DNA of 64,000 bases, from contig NZ_DS560019.1 of NCBI RefSeq assembly GCF_000154825.1, positions 124,001 to 188,000 on the forward strand, read 5' to 3'. How positions within the stretch are numbered: the stretch's first letter is position 1; the number at the start of each line of letters is the position of its first letter. The stretch is from Anaerofustis stercorihominis DSM 17244. GTDB taxonomy: Bacteria; Bacillota; Clostridia; Eubacteriales; Anaerofustaceae. Shown here in pieces: positions 8,618 through 16,800 of the stretch. The translations under genes were made by a program, and so were the position numbers. The notes below the pieces were generated by a model. It worked only from the letters and a program-made list of their open reading frames with translations, was not told the origin of the DNA and did no database searches.

Positions 8618-9562
8618 TTACATGAAATATACTATCTCATCTTTTGCTTTAGGTGCTTTTCTTATATTTTCCAGATATAAAACAGGTACGTCCTCTCCGT
8701 ACTCTGTACTGAATTCATACTCCATCCTCGCTTCCACGTCCACCCAGTCTTTCGTCTTAAAATTCAACTTCTTCATTTCATATCTGCAGTCATGCCCCAA
8801 GAACTGGATATCGTCCGCACAGCAAGTCATTGCAAATCTTCCCGGAACAAAAGTCTTTTTCGGAAGATTTGGGTCCAAGAATACCTGAGCTTTGAATTTG
8901 ACTTTCTTCCCCGAGTAGTTTTCCGGGTGGTCAAGAGTATCTATGAACCATACCCCGTAGTCTTCGTCGGAAATATCTATCACATTTTTATTTACATCAA
9001 AAGGAAGGTCTTCTGTCGTTTCCTCTACGATGCTCCCGTCTTCCCTCTCGAAAACTATCTGAGCACCCATATTAAGTGCCTTTATGTTTCTTCTTAGCAT
9101 TCCTCTGTTTACACTGTCATCGCACCTGTTGAATATGATAAGGCTCGACAGAGATATCTGTTCCATGAACATAGATCTCATATTCGTCAAATAAAGTTCA
9201 GCCGTCTTGGAATTTACAAGAGAATATATACTCGCAAGCTCCCAGTTCACAGGCGGCTTTGTATCTAAAAGCACGCTCATCTCCCATGTACCGTTGTACT
9301 CTATCACCACCTGCCTTGGATGATACAAGGCTTCGTAGTTCTTAAGGAGCGAAGGAGTGAATTTTTCTCTTCCCTCTACCACTACTTTCGTGATATTGGC
9401 CTCCGTCAAAAACTCTCTTTCGTATTCCTCTTCCCCCTCTTCGCAGAGTATCAAAAGAGTGGGCCCGCCCGCTTTAAATTCCGGGCTTAAAAACATGTTT
9501 TTGATAAGTGTCGTCTTTCCGCTTTCCAACAGTCCCGATATAACAAATACAGGAGTATTCAT
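8618..9562 (-). CDS. G3E-like P-loop protein fused to a DUF1980-like domain
   Basis: A 314-residue two-domain protein. Residues 1-190 resemble the G3E/CobW GTPase fold but with altered motifs: Walker A GLLESGKTTL (about residues 10-19), VVIEYNGTW where CobW has VIEPSG, and FNRCDD where a GTPase has NKxD. The CxCC metal motif of CobW is absent. Residues about 195-314 resemble DUF1980 (TIGR03943, B. subtilis YcgQ): NYSGKKVKFKAQVF, RFAMTCCADD and VPVLYLENIRKA. It lies 11 bp downstream of the His-rich CobW gene, so a role in the same metal pathway is likely. Exact function and nucleotide specificity are unknown. Confidence 0.75.
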   Translation of the reverse strand: MNTPVFVISGLLESGKTTLIKNMFLSPEFKAGGPTLLILCEEGEEEYEREFLTEANITKVVVEGREKFTPSLLKNYEALYHPRQVVIEYNGTWEMSVLLDTKPPVNWELASIYSLVNSKTAELYLTNMRSMFMEQISLSSLIIFNRCDDSVNRGMLRRNIKALNMGAQIVFEREDGSIVEETTEDLPFDVNKNVIDISDEDYGVWFIDTLDHPENYSGKKVKFKAQVFLDPNLPKKTFVPGRFAMTCCADDIQFLGHDCRYEMKKLNFKTKDWVDVEARMEYEFSTEYGEDVPVLYLENIRKAPKAKDEIVYFM

Positions 9563-9573
9563 ATCCTCACCTC

Positions 9574-10857
9574 TTAACTGAATATTTCTTCCAATTTATC
9601 TTTTTTAAGTTCGGTACCTATTACACAAACTTTTCCGGTATAATCCGCTTTTCTTTCCCTTATTTCGTATTCTCCCGGTACCAAATCGAATTCATACCAT
9701 TTATCCTCTTCACCTTCCAAAACACCCTTGGCTCTTAGTACTACGCCGTACTTACTGCCGTCTGCAAGGACTTCGAGGATATCTTCCAAAGTATCCTTTT
9801 TAAATTTATGAACCGTCTCCATACCGAAACTGGTAAACACTTCCTCTGCATGGTGGTCGTGATGATGATGTTCGTGGTCTCCTCCGCACCCGCAGCTGCA
9901 GCTCCCGCCATGTTCATGATGGTGTTCATGTTCATGGTGATGTTCATGGTGTTCATGTCCGCATTCGAAGCCTTCACTGTGTTCGTGGTGGTGTTCGTGT
10001 TCGTGATGATGTTCGTGTTCGTGATGATGTTCGTGTTTGTGATGATGTTCGTGTCCGCATTCGCAGTTTTCCCCATGATTATGATTGTGTTCATGTTCGT
10101 GTCCGCACTCACAGCCTTCGCCATGTTCGTGATGGTGTTCATGTTTGTGATGATGTTCGTGTCCGCATTCGCAGCTTTCCCCATGATTATGATGGTGTTC
10201 ATGTTCATGGTGGTGTTCATGTCGTGCTTTTAAAACTTCTTCCAAAAGTTCGTTTTCTTCATCGAATTTCGTTACCGCATTTAATACCGCGTCCGCTTCA
10301 AGCTCGTCCCAAGGTGTGGTTATGATATTCGCTTCCTTATTATGTTCCTTTAACGATTTAAGGCACTCTTCGATCTTTTCTTCTTTCATGTCCTGAGTCC
10401 TGCTCATCACTACCACATTTGCACTTTCCACCTGATTGTTGAAGAACTCTCCGAAATTCTTCATATACATCTTTGTTTTCTTTCCGTCCACTACGGTTAT
10501 CTTGCTGTCAAGAACTATATCAAGCTCATCTTTCACGTTTAAAATAGCCTTTTCAACGTCGGAGAGCTTACCTACCCCCGACGGTTCTATGATTATCCTG
10601 TCGGGAGAAAACTTTTCGATTACTTCTTTTAAAGACTTGCTGAAATCCCCTACCAAAGAACAGCAGATACACCCCGAGTTCATCTCCGTTATCTCTATAC
10701 CCGCATCCTTTAAGAAACCTCCGTCTATCCCGATTTCTCCGAATTCATTTTCTATCAATACGATTTTTTCGCCCTTAAATACTTCATTTACCAATTTTTT
10801 GATAAATGTCGTCTTTCCTGCCCCCAAAAATCCTGAAATGATATCTACGTTTGTCAT
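9574..10857 (-). CDS. CobW/ZNG1-type metallochaperone GTPase with long His-rich insert
   Basis: G3E-family GTPase of 427 residues. The GTPase domain shows Walker A GFLGAGKTTF (residues 9-18), the metal-binding motif SGCICCSL (about 62-69) and IIIEPSGVGK. Between the GTPase domain and a CobW C-terminal domain (from about residue 338) lies a region of about 125 residues made of HEHHHEH runs alternating with CECGHEH units (genomic 9850-10230). That is far longer than the usual CobW His tract and should bind many Zn, Ni or Co ions. It is first of a two-gene operon with a promoter/operator upstream. Zinc delivery is likely; nickel or cobalt is possible. Confidence 0.9.
   Translation of the reverse strand: MTNVDIISGFLGAGKTTFIKKLVNEVFKGEKIVLIENEFGEIGIDGGFLKDAGIEITEMNSGCICCSLVGDFSKSLKEVIEKFSPDRIIIEPSGVGKLSDVEKAILNVKDELDIVLDSKITVVDGKKTKMYMKNFGEFFNNQVESANVVVMSRTQDMKEEKIEECLKSLKEHNKEANIITTPWDELEADAVLNAVTKFDEENELLEEVLKARHEHHHEHEHHHNHGESCECGHEHHHKHEHHHEHGEGCECGHEHEHNHNHGENCECGHEHHHKHEHHHEHEHHHEHEHHHEHSEGFECGHEHHEHHHEHEHHHEHGGSCSCGCGGDHEHHHHDHHAEEVFTSFGMETVHKFKKDTLEDILEVLADGSKYGVVLRAKGVLEGEEDKWYEFDLVPGEYEIRERKADYTGKVCVIGTELKKDKLEEIFS
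9850..10230 (-). repeat. coding repeat: histidine/cysteine-rich metal-binding tract
   Basis: Tandem degenerate DNA repeats (CATGATG/TTCATG-rich on the plus strand) inside the CobW-type gene. They encode alternating His-rich blocks and CECGHEH units. In one unit the first cysteine is replaced by phenylalanine (EGFECGHEHH). The long open frames on the other strand and in the +1 frame here are products of this bias. Confidence 0.9.
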
Positions 10858-10945
10858 ATATACCCTTCTTTCGTTTAAAATATTATTATTTTATACCAAT
10901 TCATATAAAATTTCAATATATCCAATGTTTTTAATATTTTACTGC

Positions 10946-10961
10946 GTTAGTTTTAACTAAC
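10946..10961. promoter_or_regulatory. inverted-repeat operator at the start of the metal-GTPase operon
   Basis: GTTAGTT and AACTAAC are perfect 7-bp arms with a 2-bp spacer. On the minus strand the repeat begins 2 bp past the -10 hexamer, at the expected transcription start, an ideal repressor position. It does not match the Firmicute Zur box that I know. A MarR-type or other metal-responsive repressor is possible. Confidence 0.6.
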
Positions 10962-10963
10962 AT

Positions 10964-10992
10964 AGTATAACACCTTATGTAATCTTTTTCAA
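10964..10992 (-). promoter_or_regulatory. sigma-A-type promoter of the metal-GTPase operon
   Basis: On the minus strand TTGAAA (10987-10992), a 17-bp spacer and TATACT (10964-10969), about 107 bp upstream of the CobW-type ATG. The operator at 10946-10961 follows directly. Confidence 0.7.
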
Positions 10993-11133
10993 TAAACTAA
11001 TTAAAATAAAATTTTTTTCACGTTCTGCTTTATTATTTTAAGGATATATCGGTAAAACTTTATTATTATTTATTATATTAACATATTTTTTATTTTTACA
11101 TATTATAATAATGTAAGTGATAAAATATAGTTC

Positions 11134-11192
11134 ATTTACTAAATAAATACTTGCAATATACCTTACTTTATGATAGTATATATTTAGTAAAT
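11134..11192 (+). promoter_or_regulatory. two identical palindromic operators flanking the aminotransferase promoter
   Basis: ATTTACTAAATA (11134-11145) and its perfect reverse complement TATTTAGTAAAT (11181-11192) lie on either side of the promoter: -35 TTGCAA (11151-11156), 17-bp spacer, TAGTAT (11174-11179). Each core ATTTAnTAAAT is itself palindromic, so each copy can bind a dimer. The centres are about 47 bp apart, which would allow a repression loop or side-by-side occupation. A related ATTTACTAAAA occurs next to the -35 of the amino-acid ABC operon near 41380. Confidence 0.65.
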
Positions 11193-11215
11193 CAAAGACA
11201 GTCAAGGAGAAGGTT

Positions 11216-12475
11216 ATGTTTTCAAATAAAGTAACATCCATAGGACAATCTCCCATAAGAGAATTTGCCCCGATTCAGGAAAAAAGAATAGAAGAAGGAA
11301 CGAAGGTTTATCAGCTCAATATCGGACAGCCGGATATCGTGACTCCAAAGGAATTTTTCAGTGCGGTAAACAACTTCGACGAAAGTATACTTGCTTATAC
11401 CAATTCAAAAGGTATACCCGAACTTTTGGAAGCTTTCGAAGATTATTATAAAGAAATCGGTACCGATTTAACCAAGGAAGATATGATAGTTACAAACGGC
11501 GGTAGCGAAGCTATTTCATTTGCCTTCCTCACCCTTTGCAACGAAGGCGACGAGATAATTGTATTCGAACCTTACTATACAAATTACAATATCTTTGCCA
11601 CTCAGGCGGGAATAAACATGGTTTCCATAACCACAAAACCCGAAGAGAACTTCAGACTTCCGAAGAAGGAAGATATCGAAGCAAAAATCACCGATAAAAC
11701 TAGAGCATTTTGTATCACAAACCCTTCAAACCCAACGGGAAGAGTATATACGAGAGACGAGATTGATTTACTTTGCGAAATAGCAAAAGAACATGACCTA
11801 TTCATAGTAGTGGACGAAGTATACAGAGAATTCGTATACGACGGAGAATTCATAAGTTTTTCAAGCGTAAAAGGAATGGAAGACAGAGTGATAATAATCG
11901 ACAGCATCTCAAAGAGATTTTCCGCATGCGGAGCAAGGATAGGACTTATCGCTTCAAAGAACGAAGAATTCATGGCTCACGTATTAAAGCTTGCTCAGGC
12001 AAGACTTTGCGCACCTTACCTAGACCAAGTGGGAGCAGCCGCAGTACTGAAAAACACGAGCAAGGATTACATAAACTCAGTGATCAAAGAATATAAAAAC
12101 AGAAGAGACACCATATATAACAGGCTTAAGAAAATAAAGGGCGTACAGGTAAAGAAGCCTGCGGGAGCATTTTATATGATAGTAAAACTTCCCGTAGAAA
12201 ACGCACACGAATTTTCAAAATGGCTGCTTGAAAAATACGACCATAAAGGCGAAACCGTTATGCTTTGTCCCGCAAGCGAGTTCTACGCAACAAAAGAACT
12301 TGGGATAGACGAAGTAAGACTTGCATACGTCTTAAAAGAAGAAGACCTAATAAAGGCGGTAAATATCCTCGATAAAGGGCTTTTTGCATATCAAAAAGCA
12401 TTGGCGGAAGAAAAATCCGTAAGTATCAATAAAAAGCCGGGCGTGGTTTTAAACAAAGAACAGTACGCAATATAA
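11216..12475 (+). CDS. PLP-dependent aminotransferase, class I/II
   Basis: Cytoplasmic fold-type I aminotransferase of 419 residues. It shows NIGQPDI near the N-terminus, the TNGGSEAISFAF cofactor-binding segment, ITNPSNPTGRVY, VVDEVYREF and the PLP-lysine motif IDSISKRFSACGARIG. These place it with aspartate/aromatic aminotransferases; the exact amino donor is unclear. The C-terminus runs about 25 residues past the usual end. It has a strong site AAGGAGAAGGTT before the ATG and a promoter flanked by paired palindromes, suggesting control by an amino-acid-responsive regulator. Confidence 0.88.
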   Translation: MFSNKVTSIGQSPIREFAPIQEKRIEEGTKVYQLNIGQPDIVTPKEFFSAVNNFDESILAYTNSKGIPELLEAFEDYYKEIGTDLTKEDMIVTNGGSEAISFAFLTLCNEGDEIIVFEPYYTNYNIFATQAGINMVSITTKPEENFRLPKKEDIEAKITDKTRAFCITNPSNPTGRVYTRDEIDLLCEIAKEHDLFIVVDEVYREFVYDGEFISFSSVKGMEDRVIIIDSISKRFSACGARIGLIASKNEEFMAHVLKLAQARLCAPYLDQVGAAAVLKNTSKDYINSVIKEYKNRRDTIYNRLKKIKGVQVKKPAGAFYMIVKLPVENAHEFSKWLLEKYDHKGETVMLCPASEFYATKELGIDEVRLAYVLKEEDLIKAVNILDKGLFAYQKALAEEKSVSINKKPGVVLNKEQYAI

Positions 12476-12534
12476 CAAGTTAGTTTTTCCTTATATATTT
12501 TGCCGAAACACCGTAAAATAAAGGAAAAAAATGC

Positions 12535-12563
12535 TTGCATTTAGTATATTAAAATGATATAAT
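12535..12563 (+). promoter_or_regulatory. promoter of rpsT
   Basis: TTGCAT (12535-12540), 17-bp spacer, TATAAT (12558-12563), close to consensus, 35 bp before the GTG start. Confidence 0.75.
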
Positions 12564-12598
12564 ATCATTCGCGAGACTATAAAGTGGAGGTGTAGCAA

Positions 12599-12862
12599 GT
12601 GGCAAATATTAAATCTGCAAAGAAAAGAGCTATTACAAACGAAAAAAGCAGACTTAGAAATAAAGCTATTAAGACTAATTTAAAGACAGCTCAAAAAGAA
12701 TTCGACCAAGCTATTTTATCTAATGACGTAGAAAAAGCTCAGGAAGCATGCAAAGTTGCAAGCAAGAAATTCGACATGGCTGCAAGCAAAGGTATCATTC
12801 ACAAGAATGCTGCTGACAGAAAAAAAGCACAATTAGCTAAAAAAGTAAATGCTTTAGGTTAG
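12599..12862 (+). CDS. rpsT: 30S ribosomal protein S20
   Basis: Primary 16S rRNA-binding protein of the small subunit. 87 residues, the normal length. It begins ANIKSAKKRAITNEKSRLRN and ends with the basic helix KGIIHKNAADRKKAQLAKKV, both typical. The start is GTG at 12599, with GGAGGTG 7 bp upstream. Codon use is more A/T-ending and uniform than its neighbours, as for a highly expressed gene. Near-consensus promoter; a terminator at 12881-12915 separates it from acpS. Confidence 0.97.
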   Translation: MANIKSAKKRAITNEKSRLRNKAIKTNLKTAQKEFDQAILSNDVEKAQEACKVASKKFDMAASKGIIHKNAADRKKAQLAKKVNALG

Positions 12863-12880
12863 TATGATCATATAGACTAT

Positions 12881-12915
12881 TTAAGGCCTTCCTACGATTG
12901 GTAAGGTCTTTTTGT
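12881..12915 (+). terminator. rpsT terminator
   Basis: AAGGCCTTCC pairs imperfectly with GGTAAGGTCTT, followed by TTTT, 19 bp after the rpsT stop and just ahead of acpS. Confidence 0.7.
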
Positions 12916-12937
12916 AGTATTAAGAGGAAATATTGAT

Positions 12938-13324
12938 ATGGTAGATAAAAAAGCACTCTCCAACGGAGTAGACATAGTAAAAGTAAAAAGGATAAAAAAA
13001 ATCCTTATGGGCACACATAAAGATCTGTTCTTAAGGAAGATATTCAACAAAGAAGAGATATTTTATTTTGAACATAATAATTATAACCCCAAAAGCGTGT
13101 CGGGATATTTCGCCGCAAAAGAGGCTATAATGAAGACTCTCGGAAAAGGTATGGATAAACTCAGTTTCAAAGACATCACAATACTTAAAACGAGAGATAA
13201 CAAACCTTATGTAAAGCTTTCCGGAAAAGCCGAAGATTACATGGAAAGCCTCGGTTTGACCGACTTTAAAATATCCATATCACACGAAGACGAATATGCG
13301 GTGGCATTCGTCATAGCGGTGTAG
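12938..13324 (+). CDS. acpS: holo-[acyl-carrier-protein] synthase
   Basis: Transfers 4'-phosphopantetheine from CoA to apo-ACP. 128 residues, slightly longer than usual. The Mg-binding aspartate is in GVDIVKVKRIKK, the second conserved block is GYFAAKEAIMKTLGKG, and the C-terminal ISISHEDEYAVAFVI is also typical. The start is ATG at 12938 with AAGAGGAA upstream. The lipoprotein gene follows after 2 bp, so they are co-transcribed. Confidence 0.94.
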   Translation: MVDKKALSNGVDIVKVKRIKKILMGTHKDLFLRKIFNKEEIFYFEHNNYNPKSVSGYFAAKEAIMKTLGKGMDKLSFKDITILKTRDNKPYVKLSGKAEDYMESLGLTDFKISISHEDEYAVAFVIAV

Positions 13325-13326
13325 AA

Positions 13327-13839
13327 ATGAAAAGAAATATAATACTTTGCTTGATTATAGTCATGCTTATATCTTTTTCGGGCTGTATAGATAAAAGTAC
13401 AAATAGTAAAGAAGAGAAAACAAACATGAATGATAAAATAACGATCGAAAATATCCCCGACCCTTTCCTTGATTACGACAACGGATTAATGGAACAAATG
13501 GATAAAGAGGGCTACATTGAATTCGAAACTTTTGATGGATTTAAAGACTTCGTAAATAACAATAAAATAGATAATTCTTATCTCCATAAGTTCTCTGAGG
13601 ATTATTTTAAAGATAACGACTTATTTATCACATTCAGGTTTACGTCTTCCTCTATCAAACACAGCATGGAAGGACCCGTAATAAATAAGGGCAGTATAGC
13701 CATAAAAATAAACGAAACACTGCCAAACGGGAAAATGACTATGGATTTGAAATTCAGAGGATATTTCATAAGTATCAATAAGGGATATTTAAAAGACAAA
13801 GAAGTAAACATCATATATACAAAAAAAGACACCCGCTAA
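13327..13839 (+). CDS. small lipoprotein of unknown function
   Basis: 170 residues with a clear lipoprotein signal: MKRNIILCLIIVMLISFSGC, lipobox ISFSGC. The mature part is mostly charged with alternating beta-type segments (YFKDNDLFITFRFTSSS, GSIAIKINETLP). The pattern is faintly like the PrcB C-terminal type of secreted protein, but I do not recognise the family. It is the last gene of the acpS operon. Its stop codon lies in the loop of the terminator hairpin. Confidence 0.75.
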   Translation: MKRNIILCLIIVMLISFSGCIDKSTNSKEEKTNMNDKITIENIPDPFLDYDNGLMEQMDKEGYIEFETFDGFKDFVNNNKIDNSYLHKFSEDYFKDNDLFITFRFTSSSIKHSMEGPVINKGSIAIKINETLPNGKMTMDLKFRGYFISINKGYLKDKEVNIIYTKKDTR

Positions 13840-13851
13840 GGTGTCTTTTTT
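13822..13851. terminator. bidirectional terminator enclosing a stop codon
   Basis: AAAAAAGACACC/GGTGTCTTTTTT, a perfect 12-bp stem with a 6-nt loop CGCTAA that contains the TAA stop of the lipoprotein gene. It also serves the convergent activase gene ending at 13856. Confidence 0.88.
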
Positions 13852-13855
13852 ATTT

Positions 13856-16800
13856 CTATACCATCTCCGGTTCCATAAGCTCCGGTATTTCTTTTAAGTT
13901 CATATTAGCCTGAGAAAGCATAAGTTTTATCCTGTTGAGCTGATTCACTTCGCTTGCTCCCGGGTCGTAATCGATAGCTACGATATTGCTCATAGGATAC
14001 ATCTCTCTTATTTTCTTTATTACTCCCTTACCAACGACATGGTTCGGAAGACAGCCGAAAGGCTGAGCACACACTATATTGTTCACTCCCGTCTTTATAA
14101 GTTCCAGTATCTCTCCCGTTAAGAACCAGCCCTCTCCGGTCTGATTACCTACCGAAACGACATCGCTTGCATAATAAGCGAGTTTATTTATTTCATTTGG
14201 AGAAGTAAAGTGAACACTCTTTGCACATGCGTCTTTATATGCTTTCCTATAAGTTTCAACGAAATTTATACCTATATTGGATATCCTTGCACTCATCTTC
14301 TTCATACCAAGCTTTTCCGATTTAAAGTTGTTGTTGTAGAAGCAGTACAATAAGAAGTCGAGTAAATCGGGCATTACTGCCTCCGCACCTTCTTTTTCAA
14401 TCAAATCCACAAGGTGATTGTTTGCCCCGGGTAAGAATTTAACTAATATCTCTCCGACGATACCAACTTTTGGTTTTACTTCGTTGGTTATAGGAAGCTC
14501 GTCAAATTCTCTTATTATGTTCCTGATGTTTTCATTAAAGAGCTTTTTCGATGACCTAGGTCTTGACAGATCCTCTATACATTTCGCTTCCCATTTTCTG
14601 TGAAGCATATCGGCAGACCCCTTAACGACTTCGTAAGGTCTCATCCTATATAAAACTCTCATGAATAAATCTCCGTACACAACAGCCTGAAGTGCTTTAT
14701 TGAGTAGCTTCGGAGTTATCTTAAATCCTTCGTTGGTTTCTATACCGTTGGCATTGAGTGATACTACGGGGATATGTCCCATTCCCGCATTCTCAAGAGC
14801 CCTACGTATAAAGCCGATGTAGTTTGTAGCCCTGCATCCTCCCCCTGTCTGAGTTATCATTATGGCAACTTTGTCCGTGTCGTATTTACCGGAGTTCAGT
14901 GCTTCCATGATTTGACCCACGACTATCAGTGAAGGATAACATGCGTCGTTGTTCACGTATTTAAGCCCTATATCCACGGCGTGCTTGCTGTCATCTTTAA
15001 GGGCTTCGTATTTATATCCGCATGAGTTAAGTGCGGCTTCAAACAGTGAAAAATGTATAGGAGACATCTGAGGAGAAAGGATAGTATATTCCTTCTTCAT
15101 ATCCTTCGTAAACTCTACTCTTTGGTAACTTGCTTTCTTTACTTTTCTCCTTACTTTCTTTTTATCTCTTATCTTAAGGGTAGCAAGAAGAGAACGTATC
15201 CTTATCCTTGCCGCACCGAGGTTGTTTACTTCGTCTATCTTAAGTACGGTATGTATCTTGCCCGCAGAAGAAAGTATATCTCTAACTCCGTCCACAGTTA
15301 CGGCATCAAGCCCGCAGCCGAAGGAATTTAGCTGTACCAAATCTATATTGTCTTTTGTCTTTATAAAGTTTGCAGCTTTATAAAGCCTTGAATGATACAT
15401 CCATTGATCCGTTACGATAAGCGGTCTTTCGACTTCAGCAAGATGAGATACACTGTCTTCGGTGAGAACTGCTATCCCGTATGAATTTATCATCTTATCT
15501 ATTCCGTGATTTACTTCAGGGTCTATATGATAAGGTCTTCCCGCAAGAACGATACCTCTTTTTCCCGTTTCGTCAAGGTATTTTACGACTTCTTCGCCCT
15601 TCTTTGCTATCTTGTCTCTGACGCTCATGAGTTCAGCCCAAGCTTTATCCACCGCTTTTGAAACTTCGTTCTTATCCAAGTCAAAGCCGGTTTCTCCGCC
15701 TTTTGTGAATTCTCTTACGATACCCTCTTTGGCAGTCTCCTTATTCGTAAATGCTAAGAAAGGATTTAAGAATTTCACATCTTCCGTTTCGATTTCTTCT
15801 ACGTTATTCTTTATGTTTTCCGCATAAGAAGTTACGATAGGACAGTTATAATGGTTCCCCGCGTCGGGTGTTTCGTTCCTTTCGTACGGTATACAAGGAT
15901 AGAATATCGTCTTTATGCCTTTTCTGATAAGATATGTAACGTGCCCGTGAGTAAGCTTAGCAGGATAACATTCCGATTCGCTCGGTATAGACTCTATCCC
16001 GTATTCGTATATCTTCCTCGTAGAAACGGGAGAGAGTTCCACTCTGAACTTAAGTTCTTTAAAGAGTGTAGCCCAGAAAGGATAATTTTCAAACATGTTG
16101 AGGACTCTCGGTATCCCGATAACTCCGTTTACCGCTTCTTCTTCCCTTAAAGGCTCGTATCCGAAAGTTATCTCGTTCTTATAATCGAATAAGTTTATAT
16201 CCTGAGACTTATCTTTATGTATTCCCGCTCCTCTTTCACATCTGTTCCCGGTTATGAATTTTCTCTTTCCTCCGTCGAAACTGTTTATTGTAAGATAGCA
16301 ATTGTTTGTGCAACCCTTACATCTCGTCATCATTGTGGTATAAGTAAGCTTTTCTACCTTCTCCAGATCCAGCATAGTGCTTTCTTTACCCTCTTCGTAT
16401 CTCTCTTTGGCAATAAGTGCCGCACCGAAAGCACCCATTATCCCCGCAATGTCGGGTCTTACCGCAGCGTGTCCGGAAATCTTTTCAAATGCCCTTAAAA
16501 CCGCATCGTTATAGAAAGTCCCGCCCTGAACGACTACGTGTTTACCCAAATCATCGGGATTTGTAAGTTTTATTATCTTGTATAAAGCATTCTTTATTAC
16601 GGAATAAGCAAGCCCCGCCGAAATATCGCTTACGGGAGCTCCTTCTTTCTGTGCTTGCTTTACGTTTGAGTTCATGAATACCGTACATCTCGTTCCGAGG
16701 TCGATAGGATTTTTTGCAAACAAAGCTTCCTTTGCAAAGTCCTCTACGCTGTAGCCGAGAGATTTGGCAAAAGTTTCTATGAATGAACCGCACCCCGAAG

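Larger units (their letters stand above)
10858..11215. other. 358-bp divergent intergenic region
   Basis: Holds the minus-strand promoter and operator of the metal-GTPase operon on the left and the plus-strand aminotransferase promoter with its paired palindromes on the right. The AT-rich stretch between (about 11000-11130) shows nothing else I can support. Confidence 0.6.

Noticed and set aside
9850-10230. Possible CRISPR-like direct repeats
   Set aside because: The units are degenerate, of unequal length, have no spacers and encode the His/Cys tract in frame.
9741-10233. Long open frames of 140-159 codons on both strands opposite or offset to the His-rich CobW gene
   Set aside because: They arise from the low-complexity CAT/GTG repeats. 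Their translations are Met/Phe/Val or Asn/Thr repeats without start signals or family features.
11038-11256. 72-codon minus-strand frame upstream of and overlapping the aminotransferase
   Set aside because: It runs against the aminotransferase promoter and its start codons, has AT-driven composition and no ribosome-binding site.
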